Assembly (NCBI GenBank): GCA_035711805.1
Contig: DASTBV010000147.1
Location: forward strand, 104,557 to 168,556
Direction of reading: 5' to 3'
From: Gp6-AA40 sp035711805
GTDB taxonomy: Bacteria > Acidobacteriota > Vicinamibacteria > Vicinamibacterales > UBA2999
DNA length: 64,000 nt
The position numbers and the translations under genes were made by a program. Positions within the stretch are counted from its first letter, which is position 1, and each line of letters starts with the position of its first letter. Of this stretch, positions 25,228 through 33,909 are shown one piece after another. A model generated the notes under the pieces. The model searched no databases, had not been told where the DNA came from, and was given only the letters and a program-made list of their open reading frames with translations.

Positions 25228-26916
25228 CTAGCGGCTGGCTACTGTCACTCCTGCATCCGCCAGCGCGCCGGTCTTGTGGCGGTGCGCCGCTTCGACAAAG
25301 CTCGCAAACAGCGGATGCGGCCGCAGCGGCCTCGATTGGAACTCCGGATGGAACTGAACGGCCAGGAACCACGGGTGCGCGGTCAGTTCCGCGATCTCGA
25401 CGAATTTTCCGTCCGGCGAACGGCCCGACACGCGCATGCCCTGCTCGGCGAGCAGCCCCTCGTAGAGGCAGTTGAACTCGAAGCGGTGCCGATGGCGCTC
25501 GTGAATCAGCGAGGCGCCGTAAATGCGCTCGGCCAGCGAGCCTGGCGCCAGCTCGCACGCATACCGGCCCAGCCGCATCGTTCCCCCGAGCTCGTCGACC
25601 CCGAGAAGATCCCGCAGCTTGTAAATGACCTTGTGCGGGGCGTTCTCGTCCACCTCGGTTGAGTCCGCGCCCTCGAGCCCGCACACGTTTCGCGCGTACT
25701 CAACCGTTGCCCACTGGAACCCGTAGCAGATGCCGAAGAAGGGGACGCCGCGCTGGCGCGAATATTCAGCGGCCTTCATCATTCCGCGGGTACCACGCGA
25801 CCCGAATCCGCCGGGAACGAGAATGCCGTGCGCTCCCTCGAGCAGCGCCGCCCCGCCCTCCTTTTCGAGCGCTTCAGCCTCGACCCAGTTCAGGCGCACC
25901 TTGAGCCGGTGGGCGAAGCCGCCGTGGTAGACGGCTTCGTTCAGGCTCTTGTAGGAGTCTTCGTAGCCCGTGTACTTGCCCACGACGTGGATCGTGAGGT
26001 CGTCCGCCGGGTGCTTGATGCGATCCACGAGCGCTTCCCACGCGTCGGTCCGCGCCTGGGTCAGGGGCAGACCCAGCTGCTTGAGCACAATCTGATCGAG
26101 CCCTTCGGCCTTCAGGACGAGCGGCACCTCATAGATCGTGTCGACGTCCTTGGCGGTGATGACCGCCTCCTCGTTGACGTCGCAGAAGAGGGCGATCTTG
26201 CGCTTGATGTCGGCGTCGAGGAATCGATCCGTGCGGCAGAGCAGGATATCGGGCTGAATACCGATCGACCGGAGGTCGCGGACGCTGTGCTGCGTCGGTT
26301 TCGTCTTCAATTCGCCAGCCGTACCGATGAACGGTACGAGCGTAAGGTGAATGTAGATCGTGTTCTCGCGGCCGACGTCGAGGCGGAACTGGCGAATCGC
26401 CTCGAGGAACGGCATGCTCTCGATGTCGCCGACGGTGCCGCCGATCTCGACCAGGACGACGTCCACGTCGCGGCCGGCCAGGCGGATCGCGTCCTTGATC
26501 TCGTTCGTAATGTGGGGAATGACCTGCACCGTGCGTCCCAGGTAGTCGCCGCGCCGCTCCTTCTGAATGACCGACAGATAGATCTTCCCGGTCGTCCAGT
26601 TGCTGTTGCGCGAGGCCACCATGCTGGTGAAACGCTCGTAGTGCCCCAGATCGAGGTCCGTCTCCGCCCCGTCGTCGGTGACGTACACCTCGCCGTGCTG
26701 GTAGGGACTCATGGTGCCGGGATCGACGTTGATGTAGGGGTCGAATTTCTGCAGGGCCACGGTGTAGCCGTGATCCTCGAGCAGCCGGCCGATTGAGGCG
26801 GCCGCCAGTCCCTTCCCGAGGGACGACACCACGCCGCCGGTTACGAAGATGTATTTCACAGGGCGCTTGCCCGCCGAAGCCTCGGCGAAGGCGGGTCCAT
26901 CAGGTCGTTGGGTCAT
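25228..26916 (-). CDS. pyrG: CTP synthase with a repeat-derived N-terminal extension
   Basis: Aminates UTP to CTP using glutamine. The synthetase domain begins KYIFVTGGVVSSLGKG; the C-terminal class I glutaminase has the GICYGFQ cysteine and the QFHPEFQSRP His/Glu pair. ATG 26916 has a good GAGGTGG Shine-Dalgarno just after kdsB and yields 562 residues. The family normally begins at the GTG 26859 (giving 543), which lacks a visible Shine-Dalgarno. The extra 19 residues include PAFAEASAGKR, encoded by a palindromic repeat. CTP is the co-substrate of KdsB next door. Confidence 0.93.
   Translation of the reverse strand: MTQRPDGPAFAEASAGKRPVKYIFVTGGVVSSLGKGLAAASIGRLLEDHGYTVALQKFDPYINVDPGTMSPYQHGEVYVTDDGAETDLDLGHYERFTSMVASRNSNWTTGKIYLSVIQKERRGDYLGRTVQVIPHITNEIKDAIRLAGRDVDVVLVEIGGTVGDIESMPFLEAIRQFRLDVGRENTIYIHLTLVPFIGTAGELKTKPTQHSVRDLRSIGIQPDILLCRTDRFLDADIKRKIALFCDVNEEAVITAKDVDTIYEVPLVLKAEGLDQIVLKQLGLPLTQARTDAWEALVDRIKHPADDLTIHVVGKYTGYEDSYKSLNEAVYHGGFAHRLKVRLNWVEAEALEKEGGAALLEGAHGILVPGGFGSRGTRGMMKAAEYSRQRGVPFFGICYGFQWATVEYARNVCGLEGADSTEVDENAPHKVIYKLRDLLGVDELGGTMRLGRYACELAPGSLAERIYGASLIHERHRHRFEFNCLYEGLLAEQGMRVSGRSPDGKFVEIAELTAHPWFLAVQFHPEFQSRPLRPHPLFASFVEAAHRHKTGALADAGVTVASR
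26870..26895. repeat. Palindromic repeat in the pyrG 5' end
   Basis: CCCGCC/GGCGGG arms with an imperfect inner part. It lies in frame between the well-placed pyrG ATG and the family-conserved N terminus and encodes most of the extra peptide. Partial similarity is seen near 21440 and 27727. Confidence 0.75.
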
Positions 26917-26922
26917 GCCACC

Positions 26923-27663
26923 TCACAATGGTGTACTTGAGGCTGTTTCTCGCACACGTTCCAAGTCCGCCGGGGTGTCGACGCCGATCGAATCGTGCTC
27001 GGTTTCCACCGCGCGAATACGGTGGCCGTGCTCCAGCGCGCGCAGCTGCTCGAGCGATTCCGCCTGCTCGAGCGCCGTTTGCGGCAGCGCCGCGAGACGA
27101 ATGAGAAAGTCGCGGCGGTACGCGTAGAGCCCTAGATGTTTATAGGCGTAGTGTCCGCCTTTCGGCGGACCCTCTCGATGAAACGGAATCGGCGCGCGCG
27201 AGAAATACAGCGCATCGTCGTTGCCGTCGACCACGACCTTCACGACGTGGGGACTTGCGTAATCCTCTTCGAGTCGAATCGGGGTCCGCAGCGTTGCCAT
27301 CTCCAGGTCCGCATCACCGCGCAAGGCGTCGATCATCAGCGAGATGGCCGACGGCTCGACAAGCGGTTCGTCGCCCTGCACGTTCACCACGATGGAGCAG
27401 TGCAGATCGCGGGCGACCTCGGCGATGCGATCCATGCCGGTCCGGTGATGCCGGCCCGTCATGCGGGCGATGCCGCCGAAGCGTTCCACCGCGGTCACCA
27501 CGCGTTCGTCGTCGGTGGCAACGACCACTGCGTCGATGCCACGTGCGTCCGCCGCGCGTCGGTAGACGTGCTCGATCATCGGGCGGCCGGCGATTTCTGC
27601 GAGAGGTTTTCCGGGGAATCGTGTCGAGGCGTAGCGGGCAGGAATGACAGCGACCGAGGTCAC
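26923..27663 (-). CDS. kdsB: 3-deoxy-manno-octulosonate cytidylyltransferase
   Basis: Activates Kdo with CTP to CMP-Kdo. The 246-residue product begins SVAVIPARYASTRFPGKPL and shows VVATDDERV, MTGRHHRTGMDRIAE, VVNVQGDEPLV and the C-terminal IGVDTPADLERV. GTG 27663 is chosen because homology begins there. A seven-residue stretch GPPKGGH after PIPFHRE is encoded by a palindromic repeat (27153-27170) and replaces the usual loop. First gene of the envelope operon. Confidence 0.93.
   Translation of the reverse strand: MTSVAVIPARYASTRFPGKPLAEIAGRPMIEHVYRRAADARGIDAVVVATDDERVVTAVERFGGIARMTGRHHRTGMDRIAEVARDLHCSIVVNVQGDEPLVEPSAISLMIDALRGDADLEMATLRTPIRLEEDYASPHVVKVVVDGNDDALYFSRAPIPFHREGPPKGGHYAYKHLGLYAYRRDFLIRLAALPQTALEQAESLEQLRALEHGHRIRAVETEHDSIGVDTPADLERVRETASSTPL
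27146..27173. repeat. GTCCGCC/GGCGGAC palindromic repeat inside kdsB
   Basis: 7-bp arms around a TTTC loop (27153-27170), flanked on one side by GGCGTAGT. Read on the minus strand it aligns with the intergenic element at 42555-42580 over about 27 bases, including the trailing ACACTACGCC, with only two or three differences. It is in frame within kdsB. Confidence 0.85.
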
Positions 27664-27750
27664 TTGTGCCGTCCGTTCGAATGGATCACGGAACGAAACG
27701 GGGTGCACGGCGAATCATAACACGCCCGCCTTCGCGCGTCGCGCGAAGGG

Positions 27751-29334
27751 TCAGACCCTGACGATTCGCGCCTCACGGATCGCGGGCACTTCCCGCAATT
27801 CGTCGACGACGATTTCCGGGATCGGCTTGTCGTCGGGCTCGTCGACGATGGCGACGGCAACGGCGCGGTCGCCGTCGCGCCCTAACGCGAACGTCGCGAT
27901 ATTGACGTCGTAGCGTCCGAGAATCGTGCCGACGCGTCCGATGACGCCGGGCTGGTCGGTGTTGCAGGTCACGATCATCGTGCCCTCGAGCGGCGCTTCG
28001 ACGACGACACCGTCCAGCAAAACCAGACGGGGCACTCCGCGTTCGGAAATCGCCCCTTCGATGTGCCTGGCGCCTTCGGCGGTCTTGAGCTGCACCGAGA
28101 TCAGGCTGGTGTAGTCGCGGCGGCGAGTGCTGCTCGATTCGACAACCTCGATGCCACGTTCGGCGGCGACCGCGCGCGCGTTGACGAGCGTCACTCCCGA
28201 CGAGAGAATCGGCTTGAACATCCCGGCCAGGACGGCGTTCCCGAGCATATCGGTTCGGCTTTTGGTGACCTCCCCGTAGTAGCGCACGCCCAGGGACGCG
28301 GCGCGGCCATCGCTCATCTGGGCGATGAATGTTCCGAGCCGTTCTGCAAGCGTGACAAAGGGTTGCAGCTTCTTGTATTCGTCGGCGGATACCGACGGGA
28401 AGTTGACCGCGTTGCGAATCAGGCCGTCTTTAAGGAAGTCGCGCAGCGCCGCGGCAGTTTCTACGCCGACAAGCTCCTGGCCCTCCCGGGTCGAGGCCGC
28501 GATGTGCGGCGTCGCGATCACCTGTGGCAATGACTGCAGCCGGTGGTCCACCGTGGGTTCCTTGGTAAAGACGTCAAGGGCCGCCCCGCCGACGAGGCCT
28601 GCTTCGATGGCATCGGCAAGTGCCGCTTCATCAATCAGATCGCCGCGTGCAGTGTTGACGATCCGCACGCCTTTCTTCATCTTGTGCAGCCTGGCGGCGT
28701 TCACCAGCTGCTTGGTCTGTGGCGTCGACGGCATGTGCAGGGAGATATAGTCGGCGCGGGTAAACAGGTCGTCCATCGACACGAGCTCGACGCCGAGGTC
28801 GGCGGCGACCCGTTCCGAGATGAATGGATCGTGCGCGATGACGCGCATGCTGAATCCGGAGGCCCTCTTCGCCACCTCCTGACCAATCCGGCCCAGCCCC
28901 ACCAGTCCGAGCGTCTTGTCGCGAACCTCCTCGCCGAGAAACTTCTTCTTCTCCCACTTGCCCTGCTTCATGGCGGCGTCTGCGGCAGGGAGATGGCGGG
29001 CGAGCGCCAGGATCAAGCCCATCGCCAGCTCGGCGACGCTGATGCTGTTCGCACCGGGCGCGTTCATGACGACAATGCCGCGGGCGCTGGCTGCTGGCAC
29101 GTCCACGTTGTCCACGCCTGTTCCCGCGCGAGCGATCACGCGCAGCTTCTTGGCGGCGGCGATGAGCTCCGCGGTGACCTTGGTTGCACTTCGCACGACC
29201 AGCGCGTCAGCCTCAGCGACGTCGGCGGCGAGCTGCTCCGCCGTACGCCCGGTGCGGGCGTCGACGGTCCAGCCTTCTGCTTTCAGGAGTTGAAGTGCGG
29301 ATTCAGGGAGGTCGTCGGCGACAACAATTTTCAC
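27751..29334 (-). CDS. serA: D-3-phosphoglycerate dehydrogenase
   Basis: First step of serine synthesis. 527 residues, the long form with an intervening domain and a C-terminal ACT domain. Key parts: KIVVADDLPESALQLL, GTGVDNVDV, Rossmann GLVGLGRIGQEVA, catalytic TARGDLIDE and ATPHIAASTREGQ, and the ACT region NTDQPGVIGRVGTIL for serine binding. GTG 29334 is chosen because family similarity begins there. Confidence 0.95.
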   Translation of the reverse strand: MKIVVADDLPESALQLLKAEGWTVDARTGRTAEQLAADVAEADALVVRSATKVTAELIAAAKKLRVIARAGTGVDNVDVPAASARGIVVMNAPGANSISVAELAMGLILALARHLPAADAAMKQGKWEKKKFLGEEVRDKTLGLVGLGRIGQEVAKRASGFSMRVIAHDPFISERVAADLGVELVSMDDLFTRADYISLHMPSTPQTKQLVNAARLHKMKKGVRIVNTARGDLIDEAALADAIEAGLVGGAALDVFTKEPTVDHRLQSLPQVIATPHIAASTREGQELVGVETAAALRDFLKDGLIRNAVNFPSVSADEYKKLQPFVTLAERLGTFIAQMSDGRAASLGVRYYGEVTKSRTDMLGNAVLAGMFKPILSSGVTLVNARAVAAERGIEVVESSSTRRRDYTSLISVQLKTAEGARHIEGAISERGVPRLVLLDGVVVEAPLEGTMIVTCNTDQPGVIGRVGTILGRYDVNIATFALGRDGDRAVAVAIVDEPDDKPIPEIVVDELREVPAIREARIVRV

Positions 29335-29359
29335 GATGGGACCAGACTTAGTGACTGTG

Positions 29360-29375
29360 TATTCGCGTTCGAATA
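29360..29375. promoter_or_regulatory. TATTCG/CGAATA palindrome between serA and mdh
   Basis: 6-bp arms around CGTT in the serA upstream region, 26 bases from the serA start. A perfect TATAAT at 29393-29398 on the plus strand lies nearby and could be a -10 box for the mdh transcript, although no good -35 is seen. The site could be an operator for the divergent pair. Confidence 0.3.
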
Positions 29376-29564
29376 ACGCGGATGCTTGAAAGTATAATCT
29401 TTGGTTCGGGAAGGTAACGTCCGCACAACGATGGTGCAAACCGCTAAATGCCGTGGAATCGGTTGCGGTTCGCTGCGTACGCGGCCTCTTTTCAACAGGC
29501 TTTTCCACAGAAATTGTGAGTACTTCGATCCGCGGCTGCGGGATCGTGCCCTAATGAGGAGTTC

Positions 29565-30491
29565 ATGAATCGCAAAGTCACAGTGGTGGGCGGGGCCGGC
29601 AACGTCGGCATGACTGTCGCCCGCGCGATTGCAGAGAAGGCGCTCGCCGATGTCGTCATCATCGACATCGCGGAGCAGAAAGCCGCCGGCGTTGCGCTCG
29701 ACATTTACGAGACGTGTCCGATCATCGGCTCGGATTCGCGCGTCATCGGCGGAGCAGACTGGAATGCCGCCGCAGGCTCCGACATCGTCGTCATCACGTC
29801 GGGCAAGCCGCGCAAGCCGGGCATGAGCCGTGACGATCTCGTCCGCGACAACTTCGAGATCATGAAGAGCATCGCGCCGAACCTGGTGCAGTACTGCCCG
29901 AACGCGATCGTCGTGCCGGTCGCCAATCCGCTCGATGCGATGTCCCAGGCGCTTTTCCGGCTGACCAAATTTCCGCGCGAGCGGATCATCGGTATGGCCG
30001 GGGTCCTCGACTCGGCGCGCATGAGCACGTTCGTCGCCATGGAGCTGAACGTCTCGGTCCAGAACGTTCATTCGTTCGTGCTCGGCGGACACGGCGACAC
30101 GATGGTGCCGCTGCCGCGGTACTCGACGGTAGCAGGCATTCCGCTGACGGAACTGCTGTCGAAGGATCGGATCGACGCGATCGCGAAGCGGACGGCCGAC
30201 GGCGGCGCCGAGATCACGAAACTGGTCGGCACGAGCGCGTGGTACGCGCCCGGTCAGGCGGCCGCGGAGATGTGCGACGCCATTCTGAAGGACAAGAAGA
30301 AGATCCTTCCGTGCTCCGTCTTCCTCCAGGGAGAGTACGGGATTCGCGATCTCTTCGTCGGCGTGCCTGTGAAGCTCGGCGCGCGAGGCGTGGAGCAGAT
30401 CATCGAGATTAAGCTGACGGCGGACGAAGACGCAGCGCTCAAGAAGTCGGCGGCGTCCGTGAAGGAATTGGTTGACGTAATCGGCATGTAG
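29565..30491 (+). CDS. mdh: Malate dehydrogenase
   Basis: NAD-dependent malate/oxaloacetate interconversion, 308 residues, LDH-like MDH type. Nucleotide loop VVGGAGNVG, acidic VVIIDI for NAD preference, GKPRKPGMSRDDL whose Arg selects malate over lactate, VANPLD and catalytic HSFVLGGHGDTMVPL. It has a GAGG Shine-Dalgarno and heads the mdh-sucC-sucD-ndk TCA cluster. Confidence 0.96.
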   Translation: MNRKVTVVGGAGNVGMTVARAIAEKALADVVIIDIAEQKAAGVALDIYETCPIIGSDSRVIGGADWNAAAGSDIVVITSGKPRKPGMSRDDLVRDNFEIMKSIAPNLVQYCPNAIVVPVANPLDAMSQALFRLTKFPRERIIGMAGVLDSARMSTFVAMELNVSVQNVHSFVLGGHGDTMVPLPRYSTVAGIPLTELLSKDRIDAIAKRTADGGAEITKLVGTSAWYAPGQAAAEMCDAILKDKKKILPCSVFLQGEYGIRDLFVGVPVKLGARGVEQIIEIKLTADEDAALKKSAASVKELVDVIGM

Positions 30492-30492
30492 C

Positions 30493-30512
30493 GGCCGACC
30501 TCAAGGTCGGCC
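30493..30512. repeat. GGCCGACCT/AGGTCGGCC hairpin after mdh
   Basis: Perfect 9-bp inverted repeat with a two-base loop just after the mdh stop. A degenerate relative (GGCCGACCTGAAGGTAGACC) is at 41533-41552. No U-tract follows, so it is a repeat element rather than a clear terminator. Confidence 0.7.
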
Positions 30513-30550
30513 CTTACGCGTCACTGCATCTCGTATACGATCACCTCTTT

Positions 30551-31744
30551 GTGAAAATCCACGAGTACCAGGCAAAGTCAGTTCTCGCGCGGTTCGGCGT
30601 GCCGGTTCCGCGCGGCGAGGTCGCGTTCTCTCCAGCAGAGGCGGGGGACATCGCTCGCCGTCTCGGCGGCGACGTCGTTGTGGTCAAGTCGCAGATCCAT
30701 GCCGGCGGACGGGGCAAAGGCGGAGGCGTCAAGATTGCCCGGTCCGCGGCCGAAGGCGAGCAGATCGCCAAGCAGATGATCGGGATGACCCTCGTCACCC
30801 ATCAAACAGGCCCGGAAGGGAAGAAGGTCGGCCGCGTGCTCATCGAGGAAGGCCTTCAGATCGATCGCGAGCTGTACCTGAGCATCGTGATCGACCGGGC
30901 ATCCGCGTCCCCGGTGGTGATCGCCAGCGCGGCCGGGGGAATGGACATCGAGGAGGTGGCGGCCTCCGATCCCGGCAAGATTCTGAAAGAGCGGATCGAT
31001 GCGGGCACCGGTGTCGTGGCGTTCCAGGCCCGCAAGCTGGCGTTCGGCATGGGCTTGCCGGCGGCGTCGGTGTCGAAGTTCGTGAAGCTGCTCGAGTCGG
31101 TCTACAGGGCGTTCATCGAAACGGACGCGTCGATGATCGAGATCAACCCCCTGATCCTGACGAAGGGGGGCGATCTCCTGGCGCTCGACGCCAAGGTGAG
31201 CTTCGACGACAACGCGCTCTACCGTCATCCCGACCTGAAGGAACTGCGCGACGTCAGCGAAGAGGACCCGCTCGAAGTCGAGGCCTCGAAGTTTTCGCTG
31301 AACTACATCCGGCTGGACGGCAACATCGGCTGCATGGTGAACGGCGCCGGGCTGGCGATGGCGACGATGGACATCATCAAACTCGCCGGTGGAGAGCCCG
31401 CCAACTTCCTTGACGTGGGCGGTGGCGCAAACGCCGAACAAATCAAGAACGCCTTCCGCATCCTGATGGCGGACAAGAACGTCAAGGCCGTGCTGATCAA
31501 CATCTTCGGCGGCATCCTTCGATGTGACGTGCTGGCGCAGGGGGTAATTGCCGCTGTCACCGAGCTGGGCGTTCGCGTGCCGATCGTGATCCGGATGGAA
31601 GGCACGAATGTCGAGGAAGGGAAGCGGCTGCTCCGCGAAAGCGGCCTGAATTTCACGACCGCCGACGCGATGGGCGAAGCCGCAGAGAAAGTGGTCGCGC
31701 TGGCGGAACAACCCCAATCACGACTCACCAATCCCAAATCATAA
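30551..31744 (+). CDS. sucC: Succinyl-CoA synthetase, beta subunit
   Basis: ATP-grasp subunit that makes ATP or GTP from succinyl-CoA; 397 residues. KIHEYQAKSVLARFGVPVP at the N terminus, the ATP-binding VVVKSQIHAGGRGKGGGV, EINPL, NGAGLAMATMD and FGGILRCD. GTG start with no strong Shine-Dalgarno. The last ten residues (PQSRLTNPKS) lie beyond the usual C terminus and come from a repeat. Immediately followed by sucD. Confidence 0.95.
   Translation: MKIHEYQAKSVLARFGVPVPRGEVAFSPAEAGDIARRLGGDVVVVKSQIHAGGRGKGGGVKIARSAAEGEQIAKQMIGMTLVTHQTGPEGKKVGRVLIEEGLQIDRELYLSIVIDRASASPVVIASAAGGMDIEEVAASDPGKILKERIDAGTGVVAFQARKLAFGMGLPAASVSKFVKLLESVYRAFIETDASMIEINPLILTKGGDLLALDAKVSFDDNALYRHPDLKELRDVSEEDPLEVEASKFSLNYIRLDGNIGCMVNGAGLAMATMDIIKLAGGEPANFLDVGGGANAEQIKNAFRILMADKNVKAVLINIFGGILRCDVLAQGVIAAVTELGVRVPIVIRMEGTNVEEGKRLLRESGLNFTTADAMGEAAEKVVALAEQPQSRLTNPKS
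31711..31744 (+). repeat. CAATC-rich repeat forming the sucC C terminus
   Basis: CCCAATCACGACTCACCAATCCCAAATC, read in pieces, matches the style of short interspersed repeats at many gene ends in such genomes. It extends sucC by about ten residues past the conserved end. Confidence 0.5.
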
Positions 31745-31750
31745 ATAGCC

Positions 31751-32623
31751 TTGTCCGTCCTACTCGACAAGAACACCCGTCTGATCGTCCAGGGACTCAC
31801 CGGCCGCGAGGGCACGTTCCACGCGAAGGCGGCCGCCGCGTACGGCACGAGTGTCGTCGGCGGCGTCACGCCGGGCAAGGGCGGCACCGTCCACGAAGGG
31901 TGGCCGGTGTTCAACAGCGTTCACGACGCGGTACGTGAGACGGGGGCGAATGCCAGCGTCATCTTCGTTCCGCCGGCCTTCGCGGCGGACGCCATCATGG
32001 AAGCGGCCGACGCGGAGATCCCGCTTGCCGTCTGCATCACCGAAGGCATTCCGACGCTCGACATGCTCAAGGTGATGACATTCATGAAAGGGCGCCGGAC
32101 GAGGCTCATTGGCCCCAACTGCCCCGGAGTCATCACGGCCGGGCAGGCGAAAGCCGGGATCATCCCGGGCCATATCTGCCGCGAAGGAACGATTGGCATC
32201 GTCTCGAAGAGCGGAACACTGACCTACGAGGCGATCCATCAGCTCTCGAAGCAGGGGATGGGGCAGACGACCTGCATCGGCATCGGCGGCGATCCTCTGA
32301 TCGGCACGAGCTTCATCGACGCGCTGACGCTGTTCGCGGCGGACCCTGACACCGAGGCGGTCGTGATGATCGGCGAGATCGGCGGCACGGCTGAAGAAGA
32401 CGCGGCGGCGTTCATCAAACGTGCGTTCAACAAGCCGGTGGTCGGGTTCATCGCCGGGCAGACGGCGCCGCCGGGGCGGCGAATGGGTCATGCCGGCGCC
32501 ATCATTGCCGGCGGCCAGGGAACGGCGGCGGAAAAGATGAACGCGCTCACCCGCGCGGGTGTTCACGTGGTGAAGAGCCCGGCGGACATGGGAGCCAAGA
32601 TGCGAGAGGCACTCGGACGATGA
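31751..32623 (+). CDS. sucD: Succinyl-CoA synthetase, alpha subunit
   Basis: CoA-binding subunit, 290 residues. It shows LLDKNTRLIVQGLTGREGTFH, VVGGVTPGKGG, LIGPNCPG and the phosphohistidine loop GHAGAII near the C terminus. TTG start six bases after sucC, which matches the E. coli N terminus residue for residue in length. The ndk start overlaps its stop (ATGA). Confidence 0.96.
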   Translation: MSVLLDKNTRLIVQGLTGREGTFHAKAAAAYGTSVVGGVTPGKGGTVHEGWPVFNSVHDAVRETGANASVIFVPPAFAADAIMEAADAEIPLAVCITEGIPTLDMLKVMTFMKGRRTRLIGPNCPGVITAGQAKAGIIPGHICREGTIGIVSKSGTLTYEAIHQLSKQGMGQTTCIGIGGDPLIGTSFIDALTLFAADPDTEAVVMIGEIGGTAEEDAAAFIKRAFNKPVVGFIAGQTAPPGRRMGHAGAIIAGGQGTAAEKMNALTRAGVHVVKSPADMGAKMREALGR

Positions 32624-33054
32624 GCACTGCGGGAGTAGGCACTGAGCGGACGTTCGCGATCATCAAGCCGGACGCGGTGAGCCGGCGGCTGGCCGGCAAG
32701 ATCCTCGCCCGCATCGAGGAGGCCGGCTTCACCGTCCGGGCAATGCGTCTGCAGCACCTGTCGAAACAGGAAGCGGAAGGGTTCTACGCCGTCCATCGCG
32801 AGCGGCCGTTTTTCGGCGAACTGACCGAGTTCATGTCCTCCGGACCATGCGTGCTGCTCGCCCTCGAGGCGCCGGATGCGATCAGGAAATGGCGGGACAC
32901 GATGGGACCGACCGACCCGGCCAAGGCGGCGCCGGGCACGCTGCGCCGCGACTTCGGCGAGTCGATCGGGCGGAACGCCACCCACGGATCCGACGCGCCG
33001 GAGACGGCCGCCTTTGAACTGGGGTATTTTTTCCGCGGGATGGAGCTGATCTGA
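32620..33054 (+). CDS. ndk: Nucleoside diphosphate kinase
   Basis: Balances NTP pools by a phosphohistidine intermediate. 144 residues with FAIIKPDAVSRRLAGKIL, FMSSGPCVLLALE, RRDFGESIGRNATHGSD (His is the phosphorylated residue) and the C-terminal ELGYFF. Coupled to sucD, which supplies NTP. Confidence 0.97.
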   Translation: MSTAGVGTERTFAIIKPDAVSRRLAGKILARIEEAGFTVRAMRLQHLSKQEAEGFYAVHRERPFFGELTEFMSSGPCVLLALEAPDAIRKWRDTMGPTDPAKAAPGTLRRDFGESIGRNATHGSDAPETAAFELGYFFRGMELI

Positions 33055-33061
33055 GACGAAG

Positions 33062-33259
33062 ATGGGCCGATTTCTCATCCTCGCCGGTTTGGTGATCGCG
33101 GGGGCCGGGCTGCTGATGACGCTCGGGTTCCCGCTGGGACGGCTGCCCGGGGATTTCGCCGTCAAGCGAGGTAACTTCAGCTTCTACTTTCCCCTGGCGA
33201 CATCGATCCTCGTGAGTTTGATTCTGACGCTCGTGATGATGTTTTTCGGGAAGCGCTGA
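33062..33259 (+). CDS. DUF2905 family small membrane protein
   Basis: 65 residues, two membrane helices (about 4-20 and 41-60) joined by a loop with GRLPGDFAVKRGNFSFYFPLATSI, which is the DUF2905 signature. Function unknown. It lies between ndk and dcd with tight spacing and probably shares their transcript. Confidence 0.85.
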   Translation: MGRFLILAGLVIAGAGLLMTLGFPLGRLPGDFAVKRGNFSFYFPLATSILVSLILTLVMMFFGKR

Positions 33260-33263
33260 CGCT

Positions 33264-33821
33264 ATGCCGTCGATTAAGGCCGATCGCTGGATAAAGAAGA
33301 TGGCCCTCGAGCACGGGATGATCGAGCCGTTCGAGGACCGTCAGGTGAGAAAGGGCGTCATCTCCTACGGCCTCTCGTCCTACGGCTATGACATCCGCGT
33401 CGCCGACGAGTTCAAGGTCTTCACCAACATCAACAGCACCGTCGTCGATCCGAAAAACTTCGACGCGCGGTCGTTCGTGGACGTAAAGGCGGACGTTTGC
33501 ATCATCCCGCCGAATTCCTTCGCCCTGGCCAAGACCGTCGAATACTTCCGGATCCCCCGGAACGTCCTTACTGTTTGCGTCGGCAAATCCACCTACGCGC
33601 GCTGCGGGCTGATTGTGAACGTCACGCCGTTCGAGCCGGAGTGGGAGGGATACGTCACGCTCGAGATCTCGAACACGACGCCGCTGCCGGCGAAGGTCTA
33701 CGCGAATGAGGGCATTTCCCAGGTGCTCTTCTTTGAGAGCGACGAAGACTGCGAAGTCTCCTACGCGGACAAGGCGGGCAAGTACCAGAAGCAGCAGGGC
33801 CTGACGCTGCCGAGGCTCTAA
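33264..33821 (+). CDS. dcd: dCTP deaminase
   Basis: Deaminates dCTP to dUTP (some family members go on to dUMP). 185 residues with SYGYDIRVAD, FALAKTVEYFRIP, VGKSTYARCGLIVNVTPFEPEWEG and TLEISNTT, where the Glu is catalytic. Start ATG 33264, four bases after the DUF2905 gene. It follows ndk in a nucleotide-metabolism stretch. Confidence 0.94.
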   Translation: MPSIKADRWIKKMALEHGMIEPFEDRQVRKGVISYGLSSYGYDIRVADEFKVFTNINSTVVDPKNFDARSFVDVKADVCIIPPNSFALAKTVEYFRIPRNVLTVCVGKSTYARCGLIVNVTPFEPEWEGYVTLEISNTTPLPAKVYANEGISQVLFFESDEDCEVSYADKAGKYQKQQGLTLPRL

Positions 33822-33903
33822 TGCAGAATGCAAAATGCAGAATGCAGCCGCGGACTGCTGATGCTACCCGTTGCATGCATTCAGAATTCTGCATTCTGAA
33901 TTT
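33822..33903. repeat. ATGCAGAATGCA/GCATTCTGAATT inverted repeat block
   Basis: Direct copies of AATGCAGAATGCA on the left and CAGAATTCTGCATTCTGAATT on the right face each other across a GC-rich centre. It fills the dcd-hisS gap. The reverse arms could form a long hairpin just upstream of hisS. Confidence 0.85.
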
Positions 33904-33909
33904 CCGTCG

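Noticed and set aside
29500..29512. TTTTCCACA resembling a DnaA box upstream of mdh
   Set aside because: A single one-mismatch site without a cluster, AT-rich unwinding region or dnaA/dnaN neighbours does not support an origin.
30493..30512. Rho-independent terminator after mdh
   Set aside because: The stem is perfect but no U-tract follows and a degenerate relative exists at 41533, so it is better called a repeat.
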